NCBI GenBank assembly: GCA_016866575.1
Contig: VGMA01000034.1
Location: 1-13,046 of the forward strand
Direction: 5' to 3'
Length of the DNA: 13,046 nt
DNA from: Chlamydiota bacterium
GTDB taxonomy: Bacteria; Chlamydiota; Chlamydiia; Chlamydiales; VGMA01
Position numbers and translations under genes: made by a program. Below are positions 6,005-12,511 of the stretch, piece after piece (the stretch's first letter is position 1; each line of letters begins with the position of its first letter). The notes under the pieces were generated by a model. It was not told the origin of the DNA and searched no databases. It was given only the letters and a program-made list of their open reading frames with translations.

Positions 6005-7879
6005 TCAAGGCTGAAAAGATTTAGCATATCCAACTATATTTGTATCTTCGTCTAAACTATCAAAGATTTGCGAGGGGACGAAAAGGTTCGACATAAAAGA
6101 TTCATATGTAGATATATAAGTTTTTTGTGCGCTTGGATCATTGGGGTCGCTTGGATCTTTAGGATCGATCCAATAGATATATTTTTTTCCTTTATCAACA
6201 CCTAAGCCTATCACAACTATGGCCTGATTAGCGGGTGTTTTTTTATGGTCGAGTTCTTTATCATTTTTTCTCCAGCCATAAAGGTCTATTGAAGCATTTA
6301 CACTTACTTGAAGTTTAGTGATAAGAGAACTTGCAACTTTTCCATAACGGACTTCTCCGTAATTGCCACGGAACACGATAGGCCCTTTGGAGCGTAGAAG
6401 ATGCATAAGTGATTCAAAGCTTTCCATCTCATTAAACTTGATTTGCTGAAGATTAAAGCCAAGTGAAATCATCGTATTGGCTAGCTCAATAAACCAGATG
6501 GCAGTGTGCTGCGTGTAGCTGTCTAGTGCATCGGACAGTTCGTGGGGTTTTGTTCTTGATATCCATTTGTACAAATAATTAGCATCTAAGGTGTTGCAAA
6601 TATCTCCTAATTGAGAAGTTAGCTCTTCAAAGCTGCCTAGTGTTTGTAAAAAATTGGCTGAAAGCTTGTATTTTTCTAAAAATTCTCGATTGACAGCTTC
6701 AATTTTAATGCAAATTTTATCTACAGATGAATTGGCCTGTTCAACAAACGTGATTCTTTTTCTTCTTATCGAGCAGTTAGATCCGTGCTCTGAGCGGATT
6801 TGATCATCTTTTAGTATCCGTTTAATCGCATAGTAAAACGAAGTGCCAAAACCCTTGTGCCCTTGTTGACATGCAATTTGCAGGCTTTTATCGATTTTGC
6901 CTAGGGGCATAGCATAAAAAAGAGCCGATCCTGTGTCCATCAGTAGATAAGGAGTATCAATTCTCACAGAGGGGGCGCTATATGAGGGATTATAAAAAGC
7001 AAAAGAGAGATTTTCTTGAAGATGAAAAGGCATTACCCCTGCACCAGAGATTTTTTCATAGCGAATGGGATCGTGCACAGGCATCCCGTCAAGATCATAA
7101 AGACGCTCCCAGAAATGGTGGAAGGCGAGGGTATAGATTTTTTCACAACCATTTGCTTGAGGATCTGTGTAATAGATAAGCTCTTCGTAGTTTTTATTGG
7201 ATGCTCCAATAAGAACTATTGTGTGGATTTGAGCTGATTCTGTTTTCCCTTTTTCCTTGTAAATTTGGTATTCGCCTAGCTCTTGGATTTGTTTATGGTT
7301 TGTATGCAAAAACACCCCTTGAACAATCAAAGGTCCTTTAGTCGATATCATCTGTATGACTTTTTCGATCGTGTTGAGCGCTCTGCCTTGAAGTTTTTTC
7401 AAGCGAAACCTTTTAGCTGCGTTCAGGTCAACGGCTTGATCAAGAGAGGATATGGTTTTTTTTTCATCAGGGCCATACTGCTTGATGATCGTGTCGCAAA
7501 AATGTCTTAAAAGGGGTTTACTTAGACAAATGTTGCCATCCCTTTTGAGCCTGTTTTTACTTGATATAGATAGAGCTTCATAGATAGGAGTCAAATTTAG
7601 AGCTTTTAAAAATTGTTGATTAGCTTCTATTATGGCTCGATCTTTATCTTCTTCTTTTTCAAGAGAATGGGTGTTGATAATTGAAGTCATGCGCTCTTTG
7701 TATAGCGCCATTAAAGCTCTGTCTGTTGAACTTTTTGTAATAACTTTAGAAATGGCAAAATAAAAACTGATATTCCAATAGTTTTGCTTATCGTGTTCTA
7801 TCTGAAGCTCTTCAGGTTCTTTAGGAGGCTCTAAAAGAACATATCTTGGCTGATTAACTAGGTAGGAAATATCATGCAT
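6005..7879 (-). CDS. Unknown 624-aa protein with two diverged papain-like units
   Basis: No named family was recognised. The protein has no clear signal peptide or transmembrane segment. By eye it consists of two related halves: SFYFAI at 38-43 matches SFYYAI at 347-352, NQQFLKALNL at 87-96 matches NREFLEKYKL at 397-406, FCDT at 127-130 matches ICNT at 427-430, KGPLIVQG at 181-188 matches KGPIVFRG at 498-505, and IHTIVLIG with YYTDP (218-225, 236-240) matches NQAIVVIG with YWIDP (551-558, 569-573). The order resembles C39/C70-like papain folds: a Cys-Trp helix start, then GP-hydrophobic-G, then His with hydrophobic-G, then Asn/Asp-Pro. Here the Cys-Trp position is Ser-Phe in both units; His219 remains in unit 1 but is Gln552 in unit 2. 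It may therefore be a pseudoenzyme. ATG 7879 is chosen for its ribosome site; a longer open frame to 8275 runs into the opposite dps gene. It converges on msrBA and diverges from dps. The fold assignment is inference. Confidence 0.75.
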   Translation of the reverse strand: MHDISYLVNQPRYVLLEPPKEPEELQIEHDKQNYWNISFYFAISKVITKSSTDRALMALYKERMTSIINTHSLEKEEDKDRAIIEANQQFLKALNLTPIYEALSISSKNRLKRDGNICLSKPLLRHFCDTIIKQYGPDEKKTISSLDQAVDLNAAKRFRLKKLQGRALNTIEKVIQMISTKGPLIVQGVFLHTNHKQIQELGEYQIYKEKGKTESAQIHTIVLIGASNKNYEELIYYTDPQANGCEKIYTLAFHHFWERLYDLDGMPVHDPIRYEKISGAGVMPFHLQENLSFAFYNPSYSAPSVRIDTPYLLMDTGSALFYAMPLGKIDKSLQIACQQGHKGFGTSFYYAIKRILKDDQIRSEHGSNCSIRRKRITFVEQANSSVDKICIKIEAVNREFLEKYKLSANFLQTLGSFEELTSQLGDICNTLDANYLYKWISRTKPHELSDALDSYTQHTAIWFIELANTMISLGFNLQQIKFNEMESFESLMHLLRSKGPIVFRGNYGEVRYGKVASSLITKLQVSVNASIDLYGWRKNDKELDHKKTPANQAIVVIGLGVDKGKKYIYWIDPKDPSDPNDPSAQKTYISTYESFMSNLFVPSQIFDSLDEDTNIVGYAKSFQP

Positions 7880-7887
7880 TTGTAAAA

Positions 7888-7892
7888 CCTTT
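7888..7892 (-). promoter_or_regulatory. Ribosome binding site deciding the start of the 624-aa gene
   Basis: On the minus strand AAAGG lies eight bases before ATG 7879. The upstream in-frame ATG (MLKSSS...) lacks such a site, and starts beyond it would overlap dps. Confidence 0.55.
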
Positions 7893-7985
7893 ATATTTAA
7901 GGATGAAGATTTTAGCATGCATAAGCCATTACCGTAAAATCCTTTTGTTTCGAAAAAATGGTAAAAACACCCATGATTGCAAAAA

Positions 7986-7991
7986 AAGGAG
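7986..7991 (+). promoter_or_regulatory. Ribosome binding site deciding the dps start
   Basis: AAGGAG lies six bases before ATG 7998. It excludes the longer open frame from TTG 7977, which would contain this site. Confidence 0.8.
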
Positions 7992-7997
7992 CTAACT

Positions 7998-8495
7998 ATG
8001 AATATGGTCCCTAAACCCCTATCTACACCACATGTGTATGATATTAAGGGGGCTAAAGAGATTTCAGAAAATCTCAATACATTACTAGCAGATACATTCA
8101 GTTTGCACATGAAGACCAAAAACTGCCATTGGCATGTGTTTGGCCCCCATTTTAGAGATCTGCATATCATGTTTGATGAGCAGGCAGAGCAAATTTTTGA
8201 TATGATCGATGTTTTGGCAGAAAGAGTTCGAAAACTAGGACATTTAACACTACTTTCTACTTCGCAAATATCCAAAATGCAAAGGTTAAAAAATAAAGAA
8301 GTTCCATTTAATTCTTCTAAGGAAATGCTAGAAGAGCTCTACCAGGATCATCTAGAATTCATAAAATATCTTTATGAGGCTCATGAAATAGCTGATCGAT
8401 TCAATGATAAAGCCACTTGCAGCCTTCTTGAGGTTTTCATCGATGAAGCAGAGCGCCGTTTGTGGTTTCTTTATGAATCTTGCCAAAATGGCTGA
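7998..8495 (+). CDS. dps: Dps-family ferritin (DNA-binding protein from starved cells)
   Basis: Dps proteins assemble as 12-subunit shells that oxidise ferrous iron with hydrogen peroxide and store it, shielding DNA from Fenton damage. The 165-residue product has the family core TKNCHWHVFGPHFRDLH and FDEQ. The inter-subunit ferroxidase ligands of Listeria Dps (His31, His43, Asp47, Asp58, Glu62) map with identical spacing onto His44, His56, Asp60, Asp71 and Glu75 here, so the centre is complete. The remainder (LYQDHLEFIKYLYEAHE, then DEAERRLWFLYES) fits the last helices of the four-helix bundle. The N-terminal tail is short with few lysines (Lys6, Lys18, Lys20), so DNA binding is uncertain. 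It diverges from the 624-aa gene over a 118-base gap, in which no OxyR or Fur box was recognised. Confidence 0.95.
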   Translation: MNMVPKPLSTPHVYDIKGAKEISENLNTLLADTFSLHMKTKNCHWHVFGPHFRDLHIMFDEQAEQIFDMIDVLAERVRKLGHLTLLSTSQISKMQRLKNKEVPFNSSKEMLEELYQDHLEFIKYLYEAHEIADRFNDKATCSLLEVFIDEAERRLWFLYESCQNG

Positions 8496-8577
8496 TTAAG
8501 GTTTTTGTTGTCTCTAAAAACCAAGGGCGTGCACTATAGACACTACATTTTCACTAAAAAGATGATAAGGAAGTCGT

Positions 8578-9549
8578 ATGAGCGCCCCATTTTTGCCCTT
8601 GATTGCTGATGAAGAAGATAAAAGTTCTATTTTAAAGAATAGAATTAGAAAGAATTATCGGCATGTGCGCAAGTGGGCAAACCGAACGTTGACGAACTGC
8701 TTTAGGATTTATGATAGAGACATTAAAGAATATCCTTTAGCCATCGATTATTACGATGGCCGTTTTTGTGCGCACTATTTTACCGATTCAAGAGACTCTG
8801 ATGAGCCAAGAGAAGATCTTTATCAAGATGCCATGGATGCTCTGACTTCTTTATTTGGCGTTGACAAAGAGGCGGTATATTGGCGTACAAGAGTCAAAAG
8901 AGATAAAATAGAGCAGTATGAAAAAACAGATATTTCCAAAGATTTCTTCACGGTATTAGAGTACAACGTCAAATTCAAAATCAATCTACTTGATTACTTA
9001 GATACAGGTCTGTTTTTGGATCATAGAGAGACAAGAAGGATTGTCAGCTCAATGGCTAAAGGGAAAAGGCTTTTAAATCTTTTTGCTTATACATGTTCTT
9101 TTAGCGTCCATGCTGCTATAAATGGCGCTATTTTCACTAAAAGTGTAGATATGTCAAATACATACACTGATTGGGGAAGAGACAATTTCAAATTGAATGG
9201 TTTAGGTTATCAAAACAATGTCATCATCCGAGAAGATTGTTTGAAATTTTTAGATGAGGAAAGGGGGGAATATGATTTGATTGTGATTGATCCTCCCACT
9301 ATATCAAGATCTAAAAAAATGGATCAAATGTTTGATGTGCAAATTGATTACATCTTCTTGATTCAAAAAGCGTTAAATCTTCTCGCGCCTGGCGGAACCA
9401 TCTTTTTTAGCACCAATTCCAGAAAATTTGTTTTTGATGAAACTCAGTTTGACAATTGCCGTATTTTGGATATTTCCAAACAAACGATCCCAATCGATTT
9501 TCACGACCAAAAGATTCACCGCTGCTGGAAAATCTTTAAGTCCAATTGA
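8578..9549 (+). CDS. rlmK: 23S rRNA methyltransferase, stand-alone RlmK type
   Basis: The 323-residue protein matches the C-terminal half of E. coli RlmKL, which makes m7G2069 in 23S rRNA using SAM. The N-terminal part (NRIRKNYRHVRKWA, CFRIYDRDIKEYPLAID) is the RlmK/RlmI-like wing. The Rossmann domain shows YLDTGLFLDHR at 141-150, SAM motif I LLNLFAYTCSFSV at 165-177, acidic VDMSNTY, IDPPT at 237-241, LLAPGGTIFFSTNSRKF, and a final IHRCWKI like the E. coli end. The THUMP and RlmL (m2G2445) parts of the E. coli fusion are absent. Motif I has Cys173 where glycine is common. AAGGAAG four bases before the ATG is an adequate ribosome site. A weak hairpin (GGTTTTT/AAAAACC, 8500-8522) sits between dps and this gene. 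It ends nine bases from the convergent small membrane gene. The rlmK/rlmI distinction rests on remembered similarity. Confidence 0.88.
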   Translation: MSAPFLPLIADEEDKSSILKNRIRKNYRHVRKWANRTLTNCFRIYDRDIKEYPLAIDYYDGRFCAHYFTDSRDSDEPREDLYQDAMDALTSLFGVDKEAVYWRTRVKRDKIEQYEKTDISKDFFTVLEYNVKFKINLLDYLDTGLFLDHRETRRIVSSMAKGKRLLNLFAYTCSFSVHAAINGAIFTKSVDMSNTYTDWGRDNFKLNGLGYQNNVIIREDCLKFLDEERGEYDLIVIDPPTISRSKKMDQMFDVQIDYIFLIQKALNLLAPGGTIFFSTNSRKFVFDETQFDNCRILDISKQTIPIDFHDQKIHRCWKIFKSN

Positions 9550-9558
9550 AAAACCTTT

Positions 9559-9726
9559 TTATCCCGGCTTATGAATAAAGGTGATCGCAAAAAAGACTAA
9601 AAATGTAGCTAAGAAAAAGAAAAACAAGACCTTAGATATAAATAGATAGGCCGTTAAAATGCCTGCATAGGCAAATACGGCCGATATGATTGTTAGCAAA
9701 AAAAATGTAAAAGTCCAGTAAGGCAT
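9559..9726 (-). CDS. Small membrane protein, DUF1328/YtjA-like, 55 aa
   Basis: A short open frame with ATG at 9726 and TAA at 9559-9561, read by hand on the minus strand. It encodes 55 residues beginning MPYWTFTFFLLTIISAVFAY, with two hydrophobic helices (about 5-29 and 33-51) separated by ISK, and ending HKPG. The pattern YW near the start, a Tyr-Ala-Gly-Ile segment, then an Ile-(Ala/Ser)-Lys-(hydrophobic)-Leu-Phe-Phe entry to the second helix is that of DUF1328 (E. coli YtjA), small inner-membrane proteins of about 55 residues with no settled function. It follows the next gene upstream by 52 bases on the same strand; in that gap TTGACA (9772-9777) and TATAAG (9745-9750) are present but 21 bases apart, so a promoter is doubtful. 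No strong ribosome site is visible. Family call is by pattern only. Confidence 0.7.
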   Translation of the reverse strand: MPYWTFTFFLLTIISAVFAYAGILTAYLFISKVLFFFFLATFLVFFAITFIHKPG

Positions 9727-9778
9727 AGATTGTCTTTAGCTATACTTATAGATGCTAAAAGATCAAAATATTGTCAAT

Positions 9779-10270
9779 CTAAAGAGATTCGGCGTGGCAA
9801 GAGAGTATTTTATCGACATCTGAAATGAATTCAGATTTGTAGATATGATCGGCGTAGTGCCTTTGGGCATACCAGGCTTTTCTGATAGCTGGCTTAGAAA
9901 AAAGAAATTCCATCCTTTTTTTCCAAGTAGGCCAGACATCTTTTGCTGTTTCTTCAAAGTAGGGTTGTAAAGAGTTCACTGTTGCAAGAAGCTCAAAAAA
10001 CTCATAGATGAGGTACTTATTGCTTTGCAAAAAGGCATCTTCAGATTGTTCAAATACTGCAGAGTCATTTTGGATTAATGTAAAAAGTAGCTTATGGTAG
10101 CGGTCCGTTAGATGTAAGTGGGTGGCAAGTTCTGTTTCTATCCGCTCAGATTTTAAGATGTGGGAGTTGTAGTAGATGGAAATCACAAGTCCAAGAGCCA
10201 TGCAAATCGTAGCAATCGATTGAAGCCGAATTTCTAATTTTCCGTGAGTGCTGGATTCTTTTGAGCTCAT
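9779..10270 (-). CDS. Unknown membrane-anchored helical protein
   Basis: The family was not recognised. From ATG 10270 the product is 163 residues: a short polar N-terminus rich in Ser and Lys, one hydrophobic segment at about 17-34 (QSIATICMALGLVISIYY), then a long, mainly helical, soluble part containing YLIYEFFELLATVNSLQPYF and a tryptophan-rich stretch (DVWPTWKKRMEFLF, KAWYAQRHY). This resembles small bacterial proteins with a single anchor and a helical cytosolic domain, but no function follows. The frame stays open to 10393, which would add 41 residues and overlap the start of the divergent SDR gene; the shorter start leaves a normal 105-base divergent gap. ATG 10354 is a further option. 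No start has a good Shine-Dalgarno site. It may share a transcript with the 55-aa gene downstream. Confidence 0.65.
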   Translation of the reverse strand: MSSKESSTHGKLEIRLQSIATICMALGLVISIYYNSHILKSERIETELATHLHLTDRYHKLLFTLIQNDSAVFEQSEDAFLQSNKYLIYEFFELLATVNSLQPYFEETAKDVWPTWKKRMEFLFSKPAIRKAWYAQRHYADHIYKSEFISDVDKILSCHAESL

Positions 10271-10361
10271 AAACTGATAAAAAGTGTATAGAAAAAGGCT
10301 CTTTTTTTCTAGCTTGAAAACGAATCTAAAAATCTTCAAACTAACATTTTTCATTTTTATC

Positions 10362-10368
10362 AAGAGGA
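10362..10368 (+). promoter_or_regulatory. Ribosome binding site of the SDR gene
   Basis: AAGAGGA lies seven bases before ATG 10376, confirming that start and arguing against the longest version of the opposing leftward gene, which would cover it. Confidence 0.7.
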
Positions 10369-10375
10369 CAGTTTT

Positions 10376-11089
10376 ATGCTTAAAAATCAGCACGTAGTCA
10401 TCATCGGAGGAAGCTCTGGCATGGGTTTAGCTACAGCAAAACATGCGATAGTCAATGGAGCTAAGGTAACTATCATCGGTCGTGATAAAGCAAAATTAGA
10501 ACGCGCTCAAAACGAGCTTGTAAATAACGTCCATATTTACCACATGGATGCGTCAAAAGAAGAAGAACTGATCGAGTTTTTTGATAAAGTAGAACCTATT
10601 GATCAGCTTGCAATTCTCGGTCTTGGGACCTCTTCAGGCTCTTGTGTATCTATGAAAACAGATTTAGCTAGACAAAGTTTTGATAACAAATTTTGGGGTC
10701 AATATCTCGCTGTTAAACATGGAGCTCACAAGATCAAAAAAAGTGGGTCGATTGTCTTAATGTCTGGAGTTTTGGGAAAGCGCCCTAGAGAAAATACAGC
10801 CGTTATGTCTTCAGTCAATGGGGCTGTAGAGGGGTTATGTAGAGCACTTGCTATAGAACTTAGTCCAATAAGGGTAAATGTAGTATCTCCTGGCTATGTT
10901 GACACTCCATTATTTTCTGGTATGACAGCTCAAGCAAAAGAGGAGCTTTTTAACCAATGGAAAAAAATGAATCCATTAAAAAAAGTTGGCAGCTCCGAGG
11001 AAATCGCTTCGGCAGTGATATATTTAATGACAAATACCTACACTACAGGATCAACGCTTTGTGTCGATGGCGGCTACACCATGCACTAA
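10376..11089 (+). CDS. SDR-family oxidoreductase with atypical active site
   Basis: A 237-residue Rossmann-fold protein of the short-chain dehydrogenase/reductase family. The dinucleotide-binding motif is GGSSGMG at 11-17, and IIGRDKAKL with Arg36 after the second strand suggests NADP(H) preference. IRVNVVSPGYVDTPLF (165-180) and the C-terminal DGGYTMH are typical. The expected catalytic Tyr-x-x-x-Lys is Met144-Ser-Ser-Val-Asn148 (in AVMSSVNGAVEGL), while a serine is present at 130. A recognised group of SDR homologues has a similar ...VNGA(V/L)E... sequence in place of YxxxK, so this is likely an old subfamily trait rather than decay; catalysis by the usual mechanism is doubtful. The substrate is unknown. 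The stop overlaps the end of the convergent small gene by four bases. Confidence 0.9.
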   Translation: MLKNQHVVIIGGSSGMGLATAKHAIVNGAKVTIIGRDKAKLERAQNELVNNVHIYHMDASKEEELIEFFDKVEPIDQLAILGLGTSSGSCVSMKTDLARQSFDNKFWGQYLAVKHGAHKIKKSGSIVLMSGVLGKRPRENTAVMSSVNGAVEGLCRALAIELSPIRVNVVSPGYVDTPLFSGMTAQAKEELFNQWKKMNPLKKVGSSEEIASAVIYLMTNTYTTGSTLCVDGGYTMH

Positions 11090-11526
11090 AAAATGGCGCT
11101 ATCCAAAAAGATGATTTCGAATCTAGAGCCCTCTTTCAAATTCTTCGTTACACAGTCGCCGATAAGATCTAAAAAACAAGATTTTTTCGGTGATTGGAAA
11201 ACAAGATCTTCTATCATAAAGCCGAAGGTGTCGTCAATTTTCCAAAAAGTGATGAATTTAGAAAATGCTTCACTCTGCATTCGGATCAAGCCTAATGTGT
11301 TTAAAGAAAATGGATGGCTAACAAGAGGATTAGATTCATCTTGCCAGCTATTAATGGATAAGGCGTTTTGCCAGTCGATAAGATCTTCAGCAAGATCGGG
11401 TATATGCTGAAAATGTTCTACATAATTTGGTAAAGTAGAAGATGAAATTTCTAAAAACTGTATCGGCAGTGTTCCAGAGTAGATCGAATGAAAAAAGAGC
11501 AGAAAAAAAAAGGATAATTTAGTCAT
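11086..11526 (-). CDS. Unknown small exported protein
   Basis: The family was not recognised. The 146-residue product begins MTKLSFFFLLFFHSIYSG, a short lysine-bearing hydrophobic leader compatible with a Sec signal peptide cleaved near residue 17-18 (or an uncleaved anchor). The rest is soluble, rich in Phe, Leu and Ser, with Cys117 and Cys125 that could pair if exported. The ATG lies inside the end of the eamA-type gene, overlapping it by eight bases, which indicates one transcript and probable translational coupling. The 3' end overlaps the convergent SDR gene by four bases. A long open frame with no internal disruption and tight packing support it as a real gene; the opposite-strand open frame over 11093-11410 is regarded as a shadow. 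Function cannot be suggested. Confidence 0.65.
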   Translation of the reverse strand: MTKLSFFFLLFFHSIYSGTLPIQFLEISSSTLPNYVEHFQHIPDLAEDLIDWQNALSINSWQDESNPLVSHPFSLNTLGLIRMQSEAFSKFITFWKIDDTFGFMIEDLVFQSPKKSCFLDLIGDCVTKNLKEGSRFEIIFLDSAIF

Positions 11527-12403
11527 TTTTGATGTGGTATTTTTTTAAGATCTTTGGACCGAATTGATAGACAAGAAGACCTAAAATCACAAGCATTGCA
11601 GCGTAAATTTTCCATGATTCGATCACTTCATCTAGCATTAAAGAAGAGCTAAGCATACCGATAATTGGAACTAAAAGACCAAAAGGGACAACTTTACTTA
11701 AGTGGTAGTGATGAAGTAAGTAATTCCAACCCCAATAAGCAAATAGCGTGGATAGATAAGTAATGTAAAGTATTGCGATTGAGCCTTGTAGAGATAGATG
11801 CGTAAATGTAAAGTACAGCTCTTTCGGCCCTTCCATAAAAAGGCATAAAACCAAAAGAGGAGGCCATGCGGCTAAGCTTGACCATACGACAAGTGATAAC
11901 ATATTTACTTTACCGATTTTTTTTGCGATGACATTTCCCATCCCAGAGCAAAGAGCTGCAGATATTACAAATAAAAATCCGGCAATATTTAAAGCTTCAC
12001 CTAAATGATTTGCAATTAACATGATGCCTGATAACGAGATCAAGCCGCCGATGATTTCGGTGTAGTGGAGCTTTTCATCAAAAAAAAGCATTCCCATCAA
12101 TATGCCAAAAAAGACTTGCATCTGTATGAGTAGGGATGCAAGGCCTGCGCTGATACCTAAAGACATGCCAAAAAAAAGTAGCGAAAATTGGATGGCAAAC
12201 ATCACTATTCCGTAGCGTATCACTCTTCTTACCGGTGTTTTAGGGAATTTCAGAAAAAAAATCGCCGGAAGGCTTGTCAGAAAAAATCGGATGAAACAGA
12301 GCATCAAAGGAGGCACATCGACTAGAGCTATCTTAATGAAGACAAAATTTAAGCCCCAAATCAAGATCACAGTCAAAGCTAAAGCAGCATGCATGAAAGA
12401 CAT
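11519..12403 (-). CDS. eamA: EamA-type drug/metabolite transporter (O-acetylserine/cysteine exporter-like)
   Basis: An inner-membrane protein of the DMT superfamily with about ten hydrophobic helices in two EamA repeats of five. It begins WGLNFVFIKIALVDVPPLML, then AGLASLLIQMQVFF, FFDEKLH, SLVVWSSLAAWPPLL, VPFGLLVPIIGM and LMLDE, all close to E. coli EamA (YdeD), an exporter of O-acetylserine and cysteine. Overall similarity over the full length is good, but DMT substrates are hard to predict, so the substrate is inferred. Two adjacent ATG codons are possible (12406 and 12403); the second has the better-spaced ribosome site and lines up with the E. coli start, giving 294 residues. It heads a likely two-gene unit with the overlapping exported protein. 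It lies 105 bases or so after the ABC-F gene on the same strand. Confidence 0.88.
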   Translation of the reverse strand: MSFMHAALALTVILIWGLNFVFIKIALVDVPPLMLCFIRFFLTSLPAIFFLKFPKTPVRRVIRYGIVMFAIQFSLLFFGMSLGISAGLASLLIQMQVFFGILMGMLFFDEKLHYTEIIGGLISLSGIMLIANHLGEALNIAGFLFVISAALCSGMGNVIAKKIGKVNMLSLVVWSSLAAWPPLLVLCLFMEGPKELYFTFTHLSLQGSIAILYITYLSTLFAYWGWNYLLHHYHLSKVVPFGLLVPIIGMLSSSLMLDEVIESWKIYAAMLVILGLLVYQFGPKILKKYHIKND

Positions 12404-12408
12404 CATCG

Positions 12409-12415
12409 CCCCTTT
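12409..12415 (-). promoter_or_regulatory. Ribosome binding site deciding the eamA start
   Basis: On the minus strand AAAGGGG stands five bases before ATG 12403 but only two before ATG 12406, favouring the second ATG. Confidence 0.6.
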
Positions 12416-12511
12416 GTAGATGCAGCATCAATCGCTATCTTAGTTTATACTCGATTTAGGGGATAGAGCGGTAGTAAAATAGCTATATCGAACTACTTTT
12501 TTGAAATAGCC

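Noticed and set aside
7880..8275. N-terminal extension of the 624-aa protein to 756 residues
   Set aside because: It would run antisense through the well-supported dps gene, is cysteine- and phenylalanine-rich with no conserved look, and lacks a ribosome site; ATG 7879 has one.
8500..8522. Hairpin GGTTTTT/AAAAACC after dps as a terminator
   Set aside because: The stem is only seven, mostly A-T, base pairs and no T-run follows; it is too weak to call.
10271..10393. Longer start of the 163-aa leftward protein
   Set aside because: It would cover the ribosome site and first codons of the SDR gene; ATG 10270 leaves a normal divergent gap. The exact start remains uncertain.
11093..11410. Rightward 105-residue open frame opposite the small exported protein
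   Set aside because: It begins just after the SDR stop without a ribosome site and has no recognisable motif; the leftward frame has a leader peptide and overlaps eamA in operon fashion.
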